Positions 46,866-56,835 of a stretch of 64,000 nucleotides of DNA are shown piece after piece. Numbering within the stretch: position 1 is the stretch's first letter; the number at the start of each line of letters is the position of its first letter. The translations under genes were made by a program, and so were the position numbers. The notes below the pieces were generated by a model. The model was not told the DNA's origin. It saw only the letters and a program-made list of their open reading frames with translations, and made no database searches. The DNA is from Bifidobacterium phasiani (GTDB taxonomy: Bacteria > Actinomycetota > Actinomycetes > Actinomycetales > Bifidobacteriaceae), in NCBI RefSeq assembly GCF_019331775.1, contig NZ_JAHBBD010000015.1, positions 1-64,000 on the forward strand, given 5' to 3'.

Positions 46866-47621
46866 TTACTGACTCAGATCCTGGCAGTCACCGGGCTCAT
46901 TGCAATTCACTTGCAACCGGTTGTTCGCCGCATAACACGACCGCACGTCCGGATCGGAATCGTCGAACGAGTATTCGAACGCCGAATCCTCCTTCATGAA
47001 CTGGACGGCCGTGTAGTCGTCCGGCACGACCCCGTAGCGGTGCAGGCAGTCCACAATACCTACGCTGGGGTCGGAGTACAGATTCGGGTTATCGGTCTGC
47101 ACGGCATAGATATGCTGTACCGACAACACCTCACGGTACTCGCATTCATCAGTGGCCTGCAGGAACGCATCGATCTGTTCCCGTGTCCCGCCGCCGATAC
47201 CGGCCTTGGTGTACAGGCCGTTGGCATAGCGGATCAGCATGGGTTCGGGTTGCCCCTTATCGACCACGCATTGACGGTAGTTCGACCATGCGCGCTCGTA
47301 GTTCGTCAACGATACTGCCCCTTCAGCTTGGGCCTGACGCAACATCTCCAATGCCTCCGGTGACGAAGCAAAGGGGTCTCCTTGCGCAGCCCCCTTTTCT
47401 TCACGTTCCAAGGTTTGGTCGATGTACGCCTGCAGCGAGTCGGCCAATCGGTTAGCCTTCGACGGCTGCCCCGTGGCCTCAGACGGTGCGTTGGCCGCCT
47501 CATCGGACGGATCAACCGATGAAGCGCACCCGGACAGCACCAGCACGACCGCGCAGACCGTCCCGCACCATAGACGCGCCAGATGCCCGCGCCGAACATC
47601 GCCCTTCGATCCCGCCACCAT
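46866..47621 (-). CDS. Four-cysteine lipoprotein B, paralogue of lipoprotein A
   Basis: A 251-residue lipoprotein: LWCGTVCAVVLVLSGC is the signal with lipobox. The ordered landmarks match lipoprotein A (43948-44700): YIDQTL, GAVSLTNYERAWSNYRQCV, ANGLYTKAGIGGGTREQ, ATDECEYREVLSVQHIYAVQTDNPNLYSD, IVDCLHRYGVVPDDYTAVQF and VRSCYAANN. Two more cysteines occur at the C-terminus (VNCNEPGDC). The gene is less GC-rich than its neighbours. It flanks the two-component genes on the other side from lipoprotein A. ATG 47621 (MVAGSKG) has AAGGGG upstream. No function is known to me. Confidence 0.75.
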   Translation of the reverse strand: MVAGSKGDVRRGHLARLWCGTVCAVVLVLSGCASSVDPSDEAANAPSEATGQPSKANRLADSLQAYIDQTLEREEKGAAQGDPFASSPEALEMLRQAQAEGAVSLTNYERAWSNYRQCVVDKGQPEPMLIRYANGLYTKAGIGGGTREQIDAFLQATDECEYREVLSVQHIYAVQTDNPNLYSDPSVGIVDCLHRYGVVPDDYTAVQFMKEDSAFEYSFDDSDPDVRSCYAANNRLQVNCNEPGDCQDLSQ

Positions 47622-47768
47622 AACCGGCCCCTTCCCGATGCGATGCCGAGGCCCCGTCGCCTCGGTACCGGCCATGGTAGACGCCGCGCGGCGGGCGCGC
47701 GACGCCGGGCATGCCTCTTTTGTGTACCCGGGCGCGGGGCCTCCCGCCGGCCTCCGACGCCCCGGCCA

Positions 47769-49061
47769 TCAGCGCTCGCCCATCGGCACATAGTCGCGCT
47801 GCGCCTCGCCGGTGTACACCTGGCGCGGCCGGCCGATCTTCGTGTTCGGGTCGGCGAGCATCTCGCGGTACTGGGCGATCCACCCGGGGATGCGCCCGAG
47901 CGCGAACAGCGTGGTGAACATGGCCGGGTCGAAGCCGATCGCCCGGTAGATCAGCCCGGTGTAGAAGTCGACGTTCGGGTACAGGTGGCGCGAGACGAAA
48001 TACTCGTCGCTCAGCGCGATCTCCTCCAGCTCGGTGGCCACGTCGAACAGCGCGCGCTCGCCCGCCGGCAGGTCCAGCGTGTCCTCGCGCGCCATGATCT
48101 TCTCCAGATACTCGCGGGCGATGGCCGCGCGCGGGTCGTACGACTTGTACACGCGGTGCCCCAGACCGGAGATGCGGTGCCCGCTCTGCTTGCTCCACTC
48201 CACGAACTCGCGGACCGTCTTGCCCGAGTCGCGGATCGCCTCCAGCTGGCGCAGCACCGCCTCGTTCGCGCCGCCGTGCAGCGGCCCGGACAGCGCGTTG
48301 ATGCCGGCTGCCACGGCGGAGTACAGGTTCGCGTGCGCGGAGCCGGCGATGCGCACCACCGACGTCGAGCAGTTCTGCTCGTGGTCGGCGTGGATGATGA
48401 GCAGGCGGCCGAGCGCGTGCACGTACAGCGGGTCGGACTCGAACGGCTCGTACGGCACGGCGAAGCACATGCGCAGGAAGTCGTCGACGTAGCCGCGCGC
48501 GTAGTCGGGGTACAGCATCGGCTCGTCGTGGCGGCGCCGGAAGATGTAGCTGACGATCGTGCGGGCCTTGGCCATGATGTTGACGGCCGCCTCGCCGAGC
48601 TGCTCGGGGTCGGCGATGTCGCAGGTCTCGGGGTGGAACGTCGCCAGCGCGTTGATCGCGGAGGCGAGCACGCTCATCGGGTGCGCCGAGCGCGGGAACG
48701 ATCCCATGAAGGTGCGGAAGTCCTCGCCGACCATCGTGCGGTGGTTGATCTTGGCGCAGAAGCGGTCGTACTCCGCGCGGCTCGGCAGCTCGCCCTTCTC
48801 CAGCAGCCACGCGACCTCCAGGAAGTCGGAGCTCTCGCACAGCTGCTCGATCGGGTAGCCGCGGTAACGCAGGATCGAGTTGTTGCCGTCGATGAACGTG
48901 ATCCTCGACTCGCACTGCGCGGTGGTCAGGAACCCCGGGTCGAGCGTCACCCAGCCGTCGTTGCGCAGTTTCGAGACCACGATGCCGTCGGGGCCGGCCG
49001 TGGCCTTCACGACCGGCAGCGTGAACCTGTTCGCATCCACCTCAAGCTGTGCTGTTGCCAT
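47769..49061 (-). CDS. gltA: Citrate synthase, type II
   Basis: 430 residues; condenses oxaloacetate and acetyl-CoA. Catalytic landmarks: SGPLHGGANEAVL (His), GLGHRVYKSYDPRA (His) and a downstream Asp near PNVDFYTG. It also has DGNNSILRYRGYPIEQL and FALGRIPGWIAQYREM. In organisms with an incomplete citric acid cycle it supplies 2-oxoglutarate for glutamate. ATG 49061 has a GGAAAGG site. Confidence 0.96.
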   Translation of the reverse strand: MATAQLEVDANRFTLPVVKATAGPDGIVVSKLRNDGWVTLDPGFLTTAQCESRITFIDGNNSILRYRGYPIEQLCESSDFLEVAWLLEKGELPSRAEYDRFCAKINHRTMVGEDFRTFMGSFPRSAHPMSVLASAINALATFHPETCDIADPEQLGEAAVNIMAKARTIVSYIFRRRHDEPMLYPDYARGYVDDFLRMCFAVPYEPFESDPLYVHALGRLLIIHADHEQNCSTSVVRIAGSAHANLYSAVAAGINALSGPLHGGANEAVLRQLEAIRDSGKTVREFVEWSKQSGHRISGLGHRVYKSYDPRAAIAREYLEKIMAREDTLDLPAGERALFDVATELEEIALSDEYFVSRHLYPNVDFYTGLIYRAIGFDPAMFTTLFALGRIPGWIAQYREMLADPNTKIGRPRQVYTGEAQRDYVPMGER

Positions 49062-49308
49062 GTGCTCGCCTTTCCGTGATCGTCCGTCGCATCCGACGGG
49101 TCGCAGCCGCCCGTCGCGTTCCCACCCGCTCTCGTCCATCGGGTCGCGGCCCCGGCCGCCGCGCGCCTGTCCCTGTACGCCGGGTCCGTTCCGGCCCCGC
49201 CAGCCGATGCCCGCCCGTCCGGGGTCGTGCTCGATATGCGAAAGCCGGAGTGCGCCCATGGTAACAGACCCGGGCGCGCCCCGGCTTGCGACGTCTTGAT
49301 AGGTGGCC

Positions 49309-50088
49309 TTACTCGTCGCGGGCGGTCAGGATGACCGGACCGTTGTCGGTGATGGCGATGGTGTGCTCGCTGTGGGCGCCGCGCGAGCCGTCGGAGGACC
49401 TGAGCGTCCAGCCGTCCTTGGGGTCCTGGTAGATCTCGTCGGTGCTCTTGAGGAACCACGGCTCGATGGCGATGACCAGGCCCGGGCGCAGCTTGTAGCC
49501 GTGGTGGGCCTTGCCGTCGTTGGGCACATGCGGGTCGCCGTGCATGATGTGGCCGACGCCGTGCCCGCCGAACTCCAGGTTGATCGGATAGCCGTAGGAG
49601 CGGGCCACGTCGCCGACCGCGCCGGAGACGTCGCCCAGGCGGTTGCCGGACTGCGCCGCGTCGATGGCGGCGGCGAGCGCCTCCTCGGTGCAACGGATCA
49701 GCCGCAGGTCCTCGGGGTCCTGGTGCTCGCCCACGACGAAGCTGATCGCCGAGTCGGCGACCCAGCCGTCCACGCTGATCGCCAGATCGAGGCTGAGCAG
49801 GTCGCCGTCCTTGAGCGCGTAATCGAACGGCACGCCGTGCAGCACCGCGTCGTTGACCGAGGTGCAGATGTAGTGCGCGAACGGACCGGTGCCGAAGTCG
49901 GGCGCGTAGTCCACGTAGCAGGATTCCGCCCCCTTGCGGCTCTCGATGCGGCGACGCACGAAATCGTCGATCTCCAGCAGGTTGGTGCCGACCTTGGTCT
50001 GCGCCCTGAGGTCGGACAGGATGCCGGCGACGAAGCGGCCGGCCGGCTTCATTGCTTCGATTTCCGATGGGGTTTTCAGTTCGATCAT
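49309..50088 (-). CDS. map: Methionine aminopeptidase, type I
   Basis: A 259-residue dinuclear metalloprotease removing N-terminal Met. Metal ligands are visible: the two Asp in LSLDLAISVDGWVADSAISF, His in GGHGVGHIMHGDP, Glu in IAIEPWF and Glu in HSEHTIAI. There is no N-terminal zinc-finger extension. ATG 50088 (MIELKTP) suits the family; the longer frame to 50118 has no support. It is probably monocistronic. Confidence 0.95.
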   Translation of the reverse strand: MIELKTPSEIEAMKPAGRFVAGILSDLRAQTKVGTNLLEIDDFVRRRIESRKGAESCYVDYAPDFGTGPFAHYICTSVNDAVLHGVPFDYALKDGDLLSLDLAISVDGWVADSAISFVVGEHQDPEDLRLIRCTEEALAAAIDAAQSGNRLGDVSGAVGDVARSYGYPINLEFGGHGVGHIMHGDPHVPNDGKAHHGYKLRPGLVIAIEPWFLKSTDEIYQDPKDGWTLRSSDGSRGAHSEHTIAITDNGPVILTARDE

Positions 50089-50222
50089 GGCTTCTACCCT
50101 ACTTCCTGCGCCAAACATTGGGGCGAAGGATCGCGCGGGCGGGAGACCGGCCGACGGCCGGTCTCCCGCCCGCGCCGCGCACCGGGGCCGCGGCCTTCGT
50201 CGGCGGCCGCCCGCCGGTCACG

Positions 50223-51077
50223 TCACTTCGCGCCGGAGCCGCGGCCGAAGGTGAATGCGCGCACGACCGCGGAGACGCCCATCACGATCAGGGCGACGCC
50301 GGCGACCACCATCAGCCAGAACGCCGAGCTGAGCGGGGAGAACAGCACGATGAGGCCCGCGATGACCGAGATGACCGCGTAGGCGATGGCCCAGCCGGAC
50401 TTCGGCAGCTTCCAGGACTCCAGCAGCGCCATGACGCCCTCCATGATCCAGCCGATGCCGACGACCATCGTGACCATGACCAGCAGCGTGGTGCCGGACA
50501 GCGAGGCGTTCTTCACGACGGCCACGCCGCCGATCGCCAGCAGGATGCCGACGAACACGTCCAGGACGCGCCAGCCCGCGGGCAGGCCGACCTCGACGAT
50601 CGCGGAGACGACGCGGATGACGCCCGAGACCACGAAGTAGACGCCGAGCAGCACCGCCGCGACCGCCAGCGTGCGGCCGGGCCAGAACAGCAGCGCCAGG
50701 CCGAGGACCACCGCGACCACGCCGATGATGCCGTACAGGCCGCGGATGGCCTTCTTCGCCGGCTGCGGCAACATCTCCTCGAACAGCTTGAACGGGTCGT
50801 ACGGGTGCCTGGGGTCCGGCTGGCCGCCGGGCGCGCCCGGCGCCGTGTACCGGGTGTATTGGGTGTACGCGTAATACTGGCCGCCGCCCTGCGGTCCGTT
50901 CTGGCCGCCGGCGTTCGCGCCGTACGGGTCGCCGCCGGGCCGCTGGCCGGGCTGCGGATCGGATTGCGGATTCCCGGCGTAGGGGCCGTACGCCCCGTAC
51001 TGCGGCTGCCCCTCGGGACGCTGGCCGTACGGGTTCTGCCCGTACGGATCCTGGCCGTTGGTGTTCGGATCCGTCAT
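50223..51077 (-). CDS. DUF308 (HdeD-like) membrane protein with Q/Y/G/P-rich N-terminus
   Basis: 284 residues. The first ~95 are a low-complexity, probably cytoplasmic stretch with repeats of the type DPYGQNPYGQRPEGQPQYG. Then come about six TM segments in paired repeats (YGIIGVVAVVLGLALLFWPG, AVAAVLLGVYFVVSGVIRVV, VLDVFVGILLAIGGVAVVK and others) typical of DUF308/HdeD proteins. HdeD is linked to acid resistance in E. coli, but the function here is unknown. ATG 51077 has GAAGGAG upstream. Confidence 0.8.
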   Translation of the reverse strand: MTDPNTNGQDPYGQNPYGQRPEGQPQYGAYGPYAGNPQSDPQPGQRPGGDPYGANAGGQNGPQGGGQYYAYTQYTRYTAPGAPGGQPDPRHPYDPFKLFEEMLPQPAKKAIRGLYGIIGVVAVVLGLALLFWPGRTLAVAAVLLGVYFVVSGVIRVVSAIVEVGLPAGWRVLDVFVGILLAIGGVAVVKNASLSGTTLLVMVTMVVGIGWIMEGVMALLESWKLPKSGWAIAYAVISVIAGLIVLFSPLSSAFWLMVVAGVALIVMGVSAVVRAFTFGRGSGAK

Positions 51078-51226
51078 GATTGCTCCTTCGTGAGATATCG
51101 GTGCGCGGAGTCCCGCGCACATCCACCATTTTAGGCACGTTGCCTAATTTTTACGCCCGTGGGCGAAGCGGGTGTGTCGGGGCGGACCGACGCGGAAATG
51201 TCATCTTGCGCCGTTAGGGTGGAGCC

Positions 51227-53308
51227 ATGACCACAGCACTGAAGTCCGGCATCGATCCGGCATCGTTCTCCTCCGTCATCAAACCGTCCCACGACCTGTT
51301 CCGCTACGTCAACGGGCCGTGGATCGACACCTACCGCCTGCCCGACGACCGCTCGCGCTACGGCTCGTTCGACAAGCTCGCCGAGGACGCCGAGCGCCAG
51401 GTCCGCGACATCCTCGAGGACGAGGACTGCCCGGCCGCCAAGTCCCAGGCGATCTACCGCTCCTTCCTCGACACCGACGCCATCGAGGCCGCCGGCATGG
51501 ACCCCATCCGCGGCGACCTCGCCGCGATCGACGGCGCCGCCGACAAGGCCGCGCTGACGCGCGCGCTCGGCGCGCTCAACCCCGCCGGCGGCCCCGACCT
51601 GTTCGCCTGCGAGGTGTTCGGCGACCCCGGCGACCCGGACAACAACATCGTGCACCTGGGCCAGGGCGGCCTGGGCCTGCCCGACGAGGCCTACTACCGT
51701 GAGGACCGCTACGAGCCGATCCGCGAGGCCTACGTGGCGATGGTCTCCAGGCTGCTGCGCCTGGCCGGCTACGCCGAGCACCACGACGACGCCGACGCCA
51801 TGGCCCGCCGGTTCCTCGGGGTCGAGACCCGCATCGCCGCGAACCACTGGGACAACGTGGCCGTGCGCGACCCGCAGAAGACCTACAACATGACCTCCTT
51901 CGACGAGCTGTGCGGCATGCTCGCCCGCTTCGACGTGCGCGCCTGGGCCGAGGCCTGGCAGGCCGCCTACGACGCGACCCCGGCGGCCGCGGCCCAGCCG
52001 GTGCGCCTGTCCGACGCCCTCGCCCGCGTGAACGTGTGCGAGCCGAGCTTCTTCACCGGCCTGGACGCCCTGTGGGACGACGCCGAGCTCGACGACCTGA
52101 AGCTGTGGGCCCGCGTCCACGTGATCAGCGGCTGGGCCGGCATGCTCGGCCACGACTTCGACGAGGCCAACTTCGAGTTCTACGGCAGGACCCTGTCGGG
52201 CGCCAAGAAGCAGCGCGACCGCTGGAAGCGCGCCGTCTCGCTGGTCAACGGCATCAGCGGCGAGGACGTCGGCCGCGAGTACGTGCGCCGGCACTTCCCC
52301 GAAAGCTCGAAGCGCCGCATGGAGGAGCTGGTCGCCAACCTGATCGACGCGTACCGCGTCTCGATCTCCAACAGCGACTGGCTGGGCGAGCGGACCAAGG
52401 CCAAGGCGCTGGAGAAGCTCTCCAAGTTCAAGCCGATGATCGGCTACACGAACCACTGGCGCGACTACGCGGCGCTCGACGTGCGCGCCGACGCCGGGCT
52501 GGTCGAGAACATGCGCGCGGCCAACCTGTACGAGACGGGCTACCAGCTGGCCAAGGCCGGCAAGCCGGTCGACCGCGAGGAATGGCTGATGAACCCGCAG
52601 ACGGTCAACGCCTACTACGAGCCGACGATGAACGTCATCGTCTTCCCCGCCGCGATCCTGCAGCCGCCGTTCTTCAACCCCGAGGCCGAGGACGCCGCCA
52701 ACTACGGCGGCATCGGCGCGGTGATCGGCCACGAGATCGGCCACGGCTTCGACGACCAGGGCAGCCAGTTCGACGGCGACGGCAAGCTCAACAACTGGTG
52801 GACGGACGAGGACCGCGCGAACTTCGAGGCGCGCACCAAGGCGCTGATCGAGCAGTACAACGCGTTCGTGCCCTCCCAGCTGCAGGACAAGTACGCCGAC
52901 GAGCCCGACAAGGCCCCGCACGTCAACGGCGCGCTGACCATCGGCGAGAACATCGGCGACCTCGGCGGCGTGAACATCGCGCTCAAGGCCTACGCCTTCG
53001 CCCTCGACAAGGCGGCCGGCCGCGAGACCGACGGCTCGGCCCAGGCCATCGCCGCCTCGCTGCAGGACGCCCCGGAGATGGACGGCTTCACCGGCCTGCA
53101 GCGCTTCTTCCTGAGCTACGCCTCGATCTGGCGCACCAAGCAGCGCGACGAGCTGACCGAGCAGTACCTGCAGATCGACCCGCACTCCCCCGCCGAGTTC
53201 CGCACCAACGGCATCGTGCGCAACGTCGACCTGTTCTCGAGCGCCTTCGACGTGCGGCCGGGCGACCCGCTGTGGCTCGACCCCGACCAGCGCGTGCGCA
53301 TCTGGTGA
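51227..53308 (+). CDS. pepO: M13-family endopeptidase (neprilysin-like, PepO)
   Basis: A 693-residue zinc metallopeptidase, full length, without signal peptide, so cytoplasmic. The zinc site is IGHEIGHGFDDQGSQFDGDG, with the third ligand in GENIGDLGGVNIALKAY. NAYYEPTMNVIVFPAAILQPPFF and the C-terminal RTNGIVRNVDLFSSAFDVRPGDPLWLDPDQRVRIW are M13 signatures. It degrades oligopeptides, plausibly those imported by systems such as the peptide transporter at 17-22 kb. It is divergent from the DUF308 gene. Confidence 0.95.
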   Translation: MTTALKSGIDPASFSSVIKPSHDLFRYVNGPWIDTYRLPDDRSRYGSFDKLAEDAERQVRDILEDEDCPAAKSQAIYRSFLDTDAIEAAGMDPIRGDLAAIDGAADKAALTRALGALNPAGGPDLFACEVFGDPGDPDNNIVHLGQGGLGLPDEAYYREDRYEPIREAYVAMVSRLLRLAGYAEHHDDADAMARRFLGVETRIAANHWDNVAVRDPQKTYNMTSFDELCGMLARFDVRAWAEAWQAAYDATPAAAAQPVRLSDALARVNVCEPSFFTGLDALWDDAELDDLKLWARVHVISGWAGMLGHDFDEANFEFYGRTLSGAKKQRDRWKRAVSLVNGISGEDVGREYVRRHFPESSKRRMEELVANLIDAYRVSISNSDWLGERTKAKALEKLSKFKPMIGYTNHWRDYAALDVRADAGLVENMRAANLYETGYQLAKAGKPVDREEWLMNPQTVNAYYEPTMNVIVFPAAILQPPFFNPEAEDAANYGGIGAVIGHEIGHGFDDQGSQFDGDGKLNNWWTDEDRANFEARTKALIEQYNAFVPSQLQDKYADEPDKAPHVNGALTIGENIGDLGGVNIALKAYAFALDKAAGRETDGSAQAIAASLQDAPEMDGFTGLQRFFLSYASIWRTKQRDELTEQYLQIDPHSPAEFRTNGIVRNVDLFSSAFDVRPGDPLWLDPDQRVRIW

Positions 53309-53321
53309 CGCCCCGCCAGGC

Positions 53322-54314
53322 CTAGAACTCCGGGCCGGCGAACTCATCCGGGTCATCGCCCCGGGCGGGTTCGCCGGCCCGTTGCGTTGCGGCCCCGTCG
53401 GCACCGCCCAGCCCGGCCGCGACGCCCGGTCCGCCTGCACCGCCCGGTCCGCCTGCACCGCCCGGTCCGTCAGCGACATCCGATTCATTTGCACCGCCCA
53501 GTCCGGCCGCACCGCCCAGTCCAGCCGCGCTGCCCAGTCCGGCCGCGGCGCCCGATCCGCCCGTGCCACCCGATCCACCAGCGACGCTCGATGCGACGCC
53601 GCCGCCCACTGCGATGCCGCCGACGCCAACGTCTCCCATGCCGAATCCCTCGCCGGCACCAATGCCGCCCTGCGCGGAACCATCGTCCGGTTCCGCGCCG
53701 CCGCTCACGCCGACCGGCCGCGCCGCGAATCCGGCCACATCACCGATCCCGCCATCCGGCCGCCCCGCCGAACCACCCGATCCATCGTCGACGCCCGATC
53801 GGCCGACGGCCCCTCCAACCGCACCGATCACCTCGACCGGCCCCGCCGGCGGACCGCCCGAGTCACCGAACGCATCGGACAGCCGCCCGACGGGCCCGTC
53901 GGCGGCGAACGGGTCCGGGCCCGCGCCCGTTGCGGAACGAACGTCGCCCGCCGGCTTCTGCAGTTTGCGCAGCGTGGCGACGCCGCCGTTGAGGTCGGGG
54001 CCGACGCTGGTCGCGTCGATGACGATGCGGCTGCGCTCCTCGCCCTGCTGCGTCCACGTCTCGGTGTTGAGCAGCCCTACGACGATGACCGCGTCGCCCT
54101 TGCGGATCGACAGCCCCACATGCTCGGCCAGGCGCCGGAACGCCTTGACCGTGATCCACGTCGTCGGATGGTTATGCCACACGCGGTTGGCGTCGTAGTA
54201 CCCCCGCGTGCACCCGAGCCGGAACGTGCAGGCGGCCGGGCCGCCCTGCCTGCCGAACTCGACCGGGTTGTTGCCCGCGTACCCGGTGATCGTGACCATA
54301 CCCTGCTGCGCCAT
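53322..54314 (-). CDS. Single-stranded DNA-binding protein paralogue with long Gly-rich tail
   Basis: 330 residues, about twice the usual length. Residues 1-~115 form an SSB OB-fold (MVTITGYAGNNPVEFGRQGGPAACTFRLGCTRGYY, WITVKAFRRLAEHVGLSIRKGDAVIVVG). The remaining ~210 are Gly/Ala/Val/Asp-rich with near-repeats such as AGLGGA and GPGGAGG. The tip is DDPDEFAGPEF, an acidic-aromatic end resembling but not matching the canonical DDDIPF partner-binding tip. It is not in the usual rpsF-ssb-rplI setting, so it is probably a second SSB. ATG 54314. Confidence 0.82.
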   Translation of the reverse strand: MAQQGMVTITGYAGNNPVEFGRQGGPAACTFRLGCTRGYYDANRVWHNHPTTWITVKAFRRLAEHVGLSIRKGDAVIVVGLLNTETWTQQGEERSRIVIDATSVGPDLNGGVATLRKLQKPAGDVRSATGAGPDPFAADGPVGRLSDAFGDSGGPPAGPVEVIGAVGGAVGRSGVDDGSGGSAGRPDGGIGDVAGFAARPVGVSGGAEPDDGSAQGGIGAGEGFGMGDVGVGGIAVGGGVASSVAGGSGGTGGSGAAAGLGSAAGLGGAAGLGGANESDVADGPGGAGGPGGAGGPGVAAGLGGADGAATQRAGEPARGDDPDEFAGPEF

Positions 54315-54520
54315 GATGTCCCCCTTGATCGAACGCGCCTGCGAAAGGCCGGAGGACGCGGCGCGCATGCGTGGCGCCTTAGGTGGAGCGAGGTTGGAGA
54401 GGATGCTGCGTTCCAGCGCATCCGTGCCGCGTCCGCCGGTGACACCACTATCGCGCGGCCGAGGCGCCCCATGCCACCGGCGGCGGCGTTGTGGACGCAG
54501 AGAAACGTTTTTCGGCGTGT

Positions 54521-54529
54521 TGTGGATAA
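54521..54529 (-). promoter_or_regulatory. Consensus DnaA box upstream of the ssb paralogue
   Basis: TTATCCACA on the minus strand, about 207 bases upstream of ATG 54314, in the 54315-54867 gap. The rest of that gap is GC-rich, with the tandem repeat at 54721-54792 and no gene I can support. Confidence 0.4.
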
Positions 54530-54720
54530 CCCGGACATCCCGCGGACGAGCCGCCGACCGCGCCCGGCGCGCATCCGCCGCCATGCGGCGCCCCTCGCGC
54601 CGGGCATATGCGCCACGCCATGCGGCGTTGCCCCCCTCGGCGGATGCGCCCACGCCGCGCGAAACCGCCCCGCCATACGAACCACCCCGCCGCGCGAACC
54701 ACCCCGCCGCGCGAAACCGT

Positions 54721-54792
54721 CGCGTCATGCGCAACCGCTGCACCATGCAAAACCGCCGCGTCATGCGCAACCGCCGCACCATGCAAAACCGC
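54721..54792. repeat. 36-bp tandem repeat, two units
   Basis: 54721-54756 and 54757-54792 are identical except for one base. Shorter related pieces (CCGCCGCGCGAACCAC) precede it. It lies between proS and the ssb paralogue. Confidence 0.9.
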
Positions 54793-54867
54793 CGGCCGCC
54801 GGCGCACAGGCCAGCGGACCGGCGGTCCGTTCGTTCACACGCCGGGACTGCCCCGGCGTCCGTCGAT

Positions 54868-56682
54868 CTACAGCAGCTCGGCGAGACGATCGGCGAGCGT
54901 CTGCGCGGCGTCGGCGGCCGGCACGGCCACCGAATCGCCGGCGGCGCGGCCGCGGATCTCGATCGTGCCGTTGTTCACGGTGTCGCGGCCGGCCACGGCG
55001 ATCAGCGGCACGCCGATCAGCTCGGCGTCCTTGAACTTGACGCCCGGCGAGACCTTCCGGCGGTCGTCGTACAGCACCTCGATGCCGCGCTCCTCGAGCT
55101 CGGCGACCAGCTTCTCGGCGGCGTCGAACGCGGCCGCGTCCTTGCCGGTGGCCATGACATGCACCTGCGCGGGGGCGACGACCGCCGGCCAGACCAGGCC
55201 CTTCTCGTCGTGGTGGGTCTCCGCGATGCAGGCGAGCACACGGCTCACGCCGATGCCGTAGCAGCCCATCCACACCGGCACGGTCTTGCCGTTCTGGTCG
55301 AGCACCTTGAGGTCGAGGGCCTTCGAGTACTTCAGGCCCAGCTGGAACACCTGGCCGATCTCGACGCCGCGCTCGAAGCTCAGCGGGCCGGAGCCGTCGG
55401 GGCTCATGTCGCCGTGGCGCACCTCCACCGCCTCGACCGTGCCGTCGGCCTCGAAGTCGCGGCCGTACACGGCGTGGAAGGCGTGCTTGCCCGGCTCGTC
55501 GCCGCCGATGATCCACTCGGAGCCCTGCGCGACGTGCGCGTCGACGAAGAACCGCACCGGGTCGGCCACGCCGGCGGCCTCGCCCTGCTTGCCGAACACC
55601 ATCGGGCCCATGTAGCCGGCGACCATCTCGGGATGCGCCTTGAGGTCGTCCTCGGTCGACTCCTCGAGCTCCGAGGGGGCGAACTGCGCCTCGAGGCGCT
55701 TCATGTCCACCTGGCGGTCGCCCGGCACGGCCACGGCGATCACCTCGCGCCACGGCTTGTCATGGTCCTCGTCCTCGGCGTGCAGCACGGTCACGGCGAC
55801 CGTCTTCAGCGCGTCGGCGGCGGTCCATGCGCGGCCGTCCTCGCGCGGGTACAGCCGGTTGGCGGTCTCGACCAGCGCGTCGATGGTCTTGGAGTCCGGG
55901 GTGTCGCGCTTCTGCATGGCCGGGGTGGCGGAGCAGTCGACGGCGGGCACCTCGGGGGTGGTCAGCGCCTCGACGTTCCACGCCTTGCCGGAGGGGGCGA
56001 GCGCGAAGGTGTCCTCGCCGATCGGCATCGGGGCCAGGAACTCCTCGGACGCGGAGCCGCCCATCGGGCCGGACATCGCGAACACGGGCACGTACTTGAG
56101 GTCCAGACGGGTGAACACGCGCTCGTAGGCGCCGCGCTCGTCCTGGTACGCCTGCTTCATGCCCTCCTCGTCGATCGTGAACGAGTAGGCGTCCTTCATC
56201 ACGAACTCGCGGCCGCGGATCAGGCCGGCGCGCGGGCGGAACTCGTCGCGGTACTTGGTCTGGATCTGGTAGAGCGTGACCGGCAGGTCCTTGTACGAGG
56301 AGTACAGGTCCTTGACCAGCAGCGTGAACATCTCCTCGTGGGTCGGGGCCAGCAGGTAGTCGGCCCGGTGGCGGTCCTTGAGGCGGAACAGGTTCTCGCC
56401 GTACTCCTCCCAGCGGTGGGTGGCCTCGTACGGCTCACGCGGCAGCAGCGCAGGGAAGTGCACCTCCTGCGCGCCGATGCCGTCCATCTCCTCGCGGACG
56501 ACGTTCTCGATCTTGTTCAGGACGCGCAGGCCCAGGGGCAGCCACGTCCAGATGCCCGGAGCCGCCTTGCGCACGAACCCGGCGCGCTGCAGCAGTTTGG
56601 CCGAATCGACGTCGGCATCGGCGGGGTCCTCGCGCAGGGTGCGCAGGAACAGCGTGGACATACGAAGTGCTTTGGAACTCAT
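54868..56682 (-). CDS. proS: Prolyl-tRNA synthetase (bacterial type with editing domain)
   Basis: A 604-residue class II synthetase. Motif 1 is around [25 protein letters not shown], motif 2 [24 protein letters not shown] and motif 3 [16 protein letters not shown] ~180-residue INS editing domain lies between motifs 2 and 3, and an anticodon-binding domain ends the protein ([35 protein letters not shown]). Start: ATG 56682 ([19 protein letters not shown]); the family core begins at the second Met, 56661. Confidence 0.97.
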   Translation of the reverse strand: MSSKALRMSTLFLRTLREDPADADVDSAKLLQRAGFVRKAAPGIWTWLPLGLRVLNKIENVVREEMDGIGAQEVHFPALLPREPYEATHRWEEYGENLFRLKDRHRADYLLAPTHEEMFTLLVKDLYSSYKDLPVTLYQIQTKYRDEFRPRAGLIRGREFVMKDAYSFTIDEEGMKQAYQDERGAYERVFTRLDLKYVPVFAMSGPMGGSASEEFLAPMPIGEDTFALAPSGKAWNVEALTTPEVPAVDCSATPAMQKRDTPDSKTIDALVETANRLYPREDGRAWTAADALKTVAVTVLHAEDEDHDKPWREVIAVAVPGDRQVDMKRLEAQFAPSELEESTEDDLKAHPEMVAGYMGPMVFGKQGEAAGVADPVRFFVDAHVAQGSEWIIGGDEPGKHAFHAVYGRDFEADGTVEAVEVRHGDMSPDGSGPLSFERGVEIGQVFQLGLKYSKALDLKVLDQNGKTVPVWMGCYGIGVSRVLACIAETHHDEKGLVWPAVVAPAQVHVMATGKDAAAFDAAEKLVAELEERGIEVLYDDRRKVSPGVKFKDAELIGVPLIAVAGRDTVNNGTIEIRGRAAGDSVAVPAADAAQTLADRLAELL

Positions 56683-56716
56683 GCGTCCCAAGGTATTCGC
56701 GCGATGGGACAAGCGG

Positions 56717-56725
56717 TTATCCACA
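56717..56725 (+). promoter_or_regulatory. Consensus DnaA box upstream of proS
   Basis: TTATCCACA, 35 bases upstream of ATG 56682, within the proS leader or promoter region. Confidence 0.4.
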
Positions 56726-56835
56726 ATTCCCCGCAGCCACGCGAAGCGCGGCGCGCAATCCGCCAGTGTGGTGACTCACTGTCGTTTGGCGGCGAGGCGC
56801 AGGAGGACAGGCGACCGGTTCGGCCACACCGGACC

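Noticed and set aside
54721-54792. 36-bp repeat pair of CRISPR-like unit length
   Set aside because: The two units abut without a spacer and occur only twice.
53382-55034. Long plus-strand frame opposite the ssb paralogue rich in Arg/Pro/Ser
   Set aside because: It is the mirror of the Gly-rich SSB tail; no start signal or motif.
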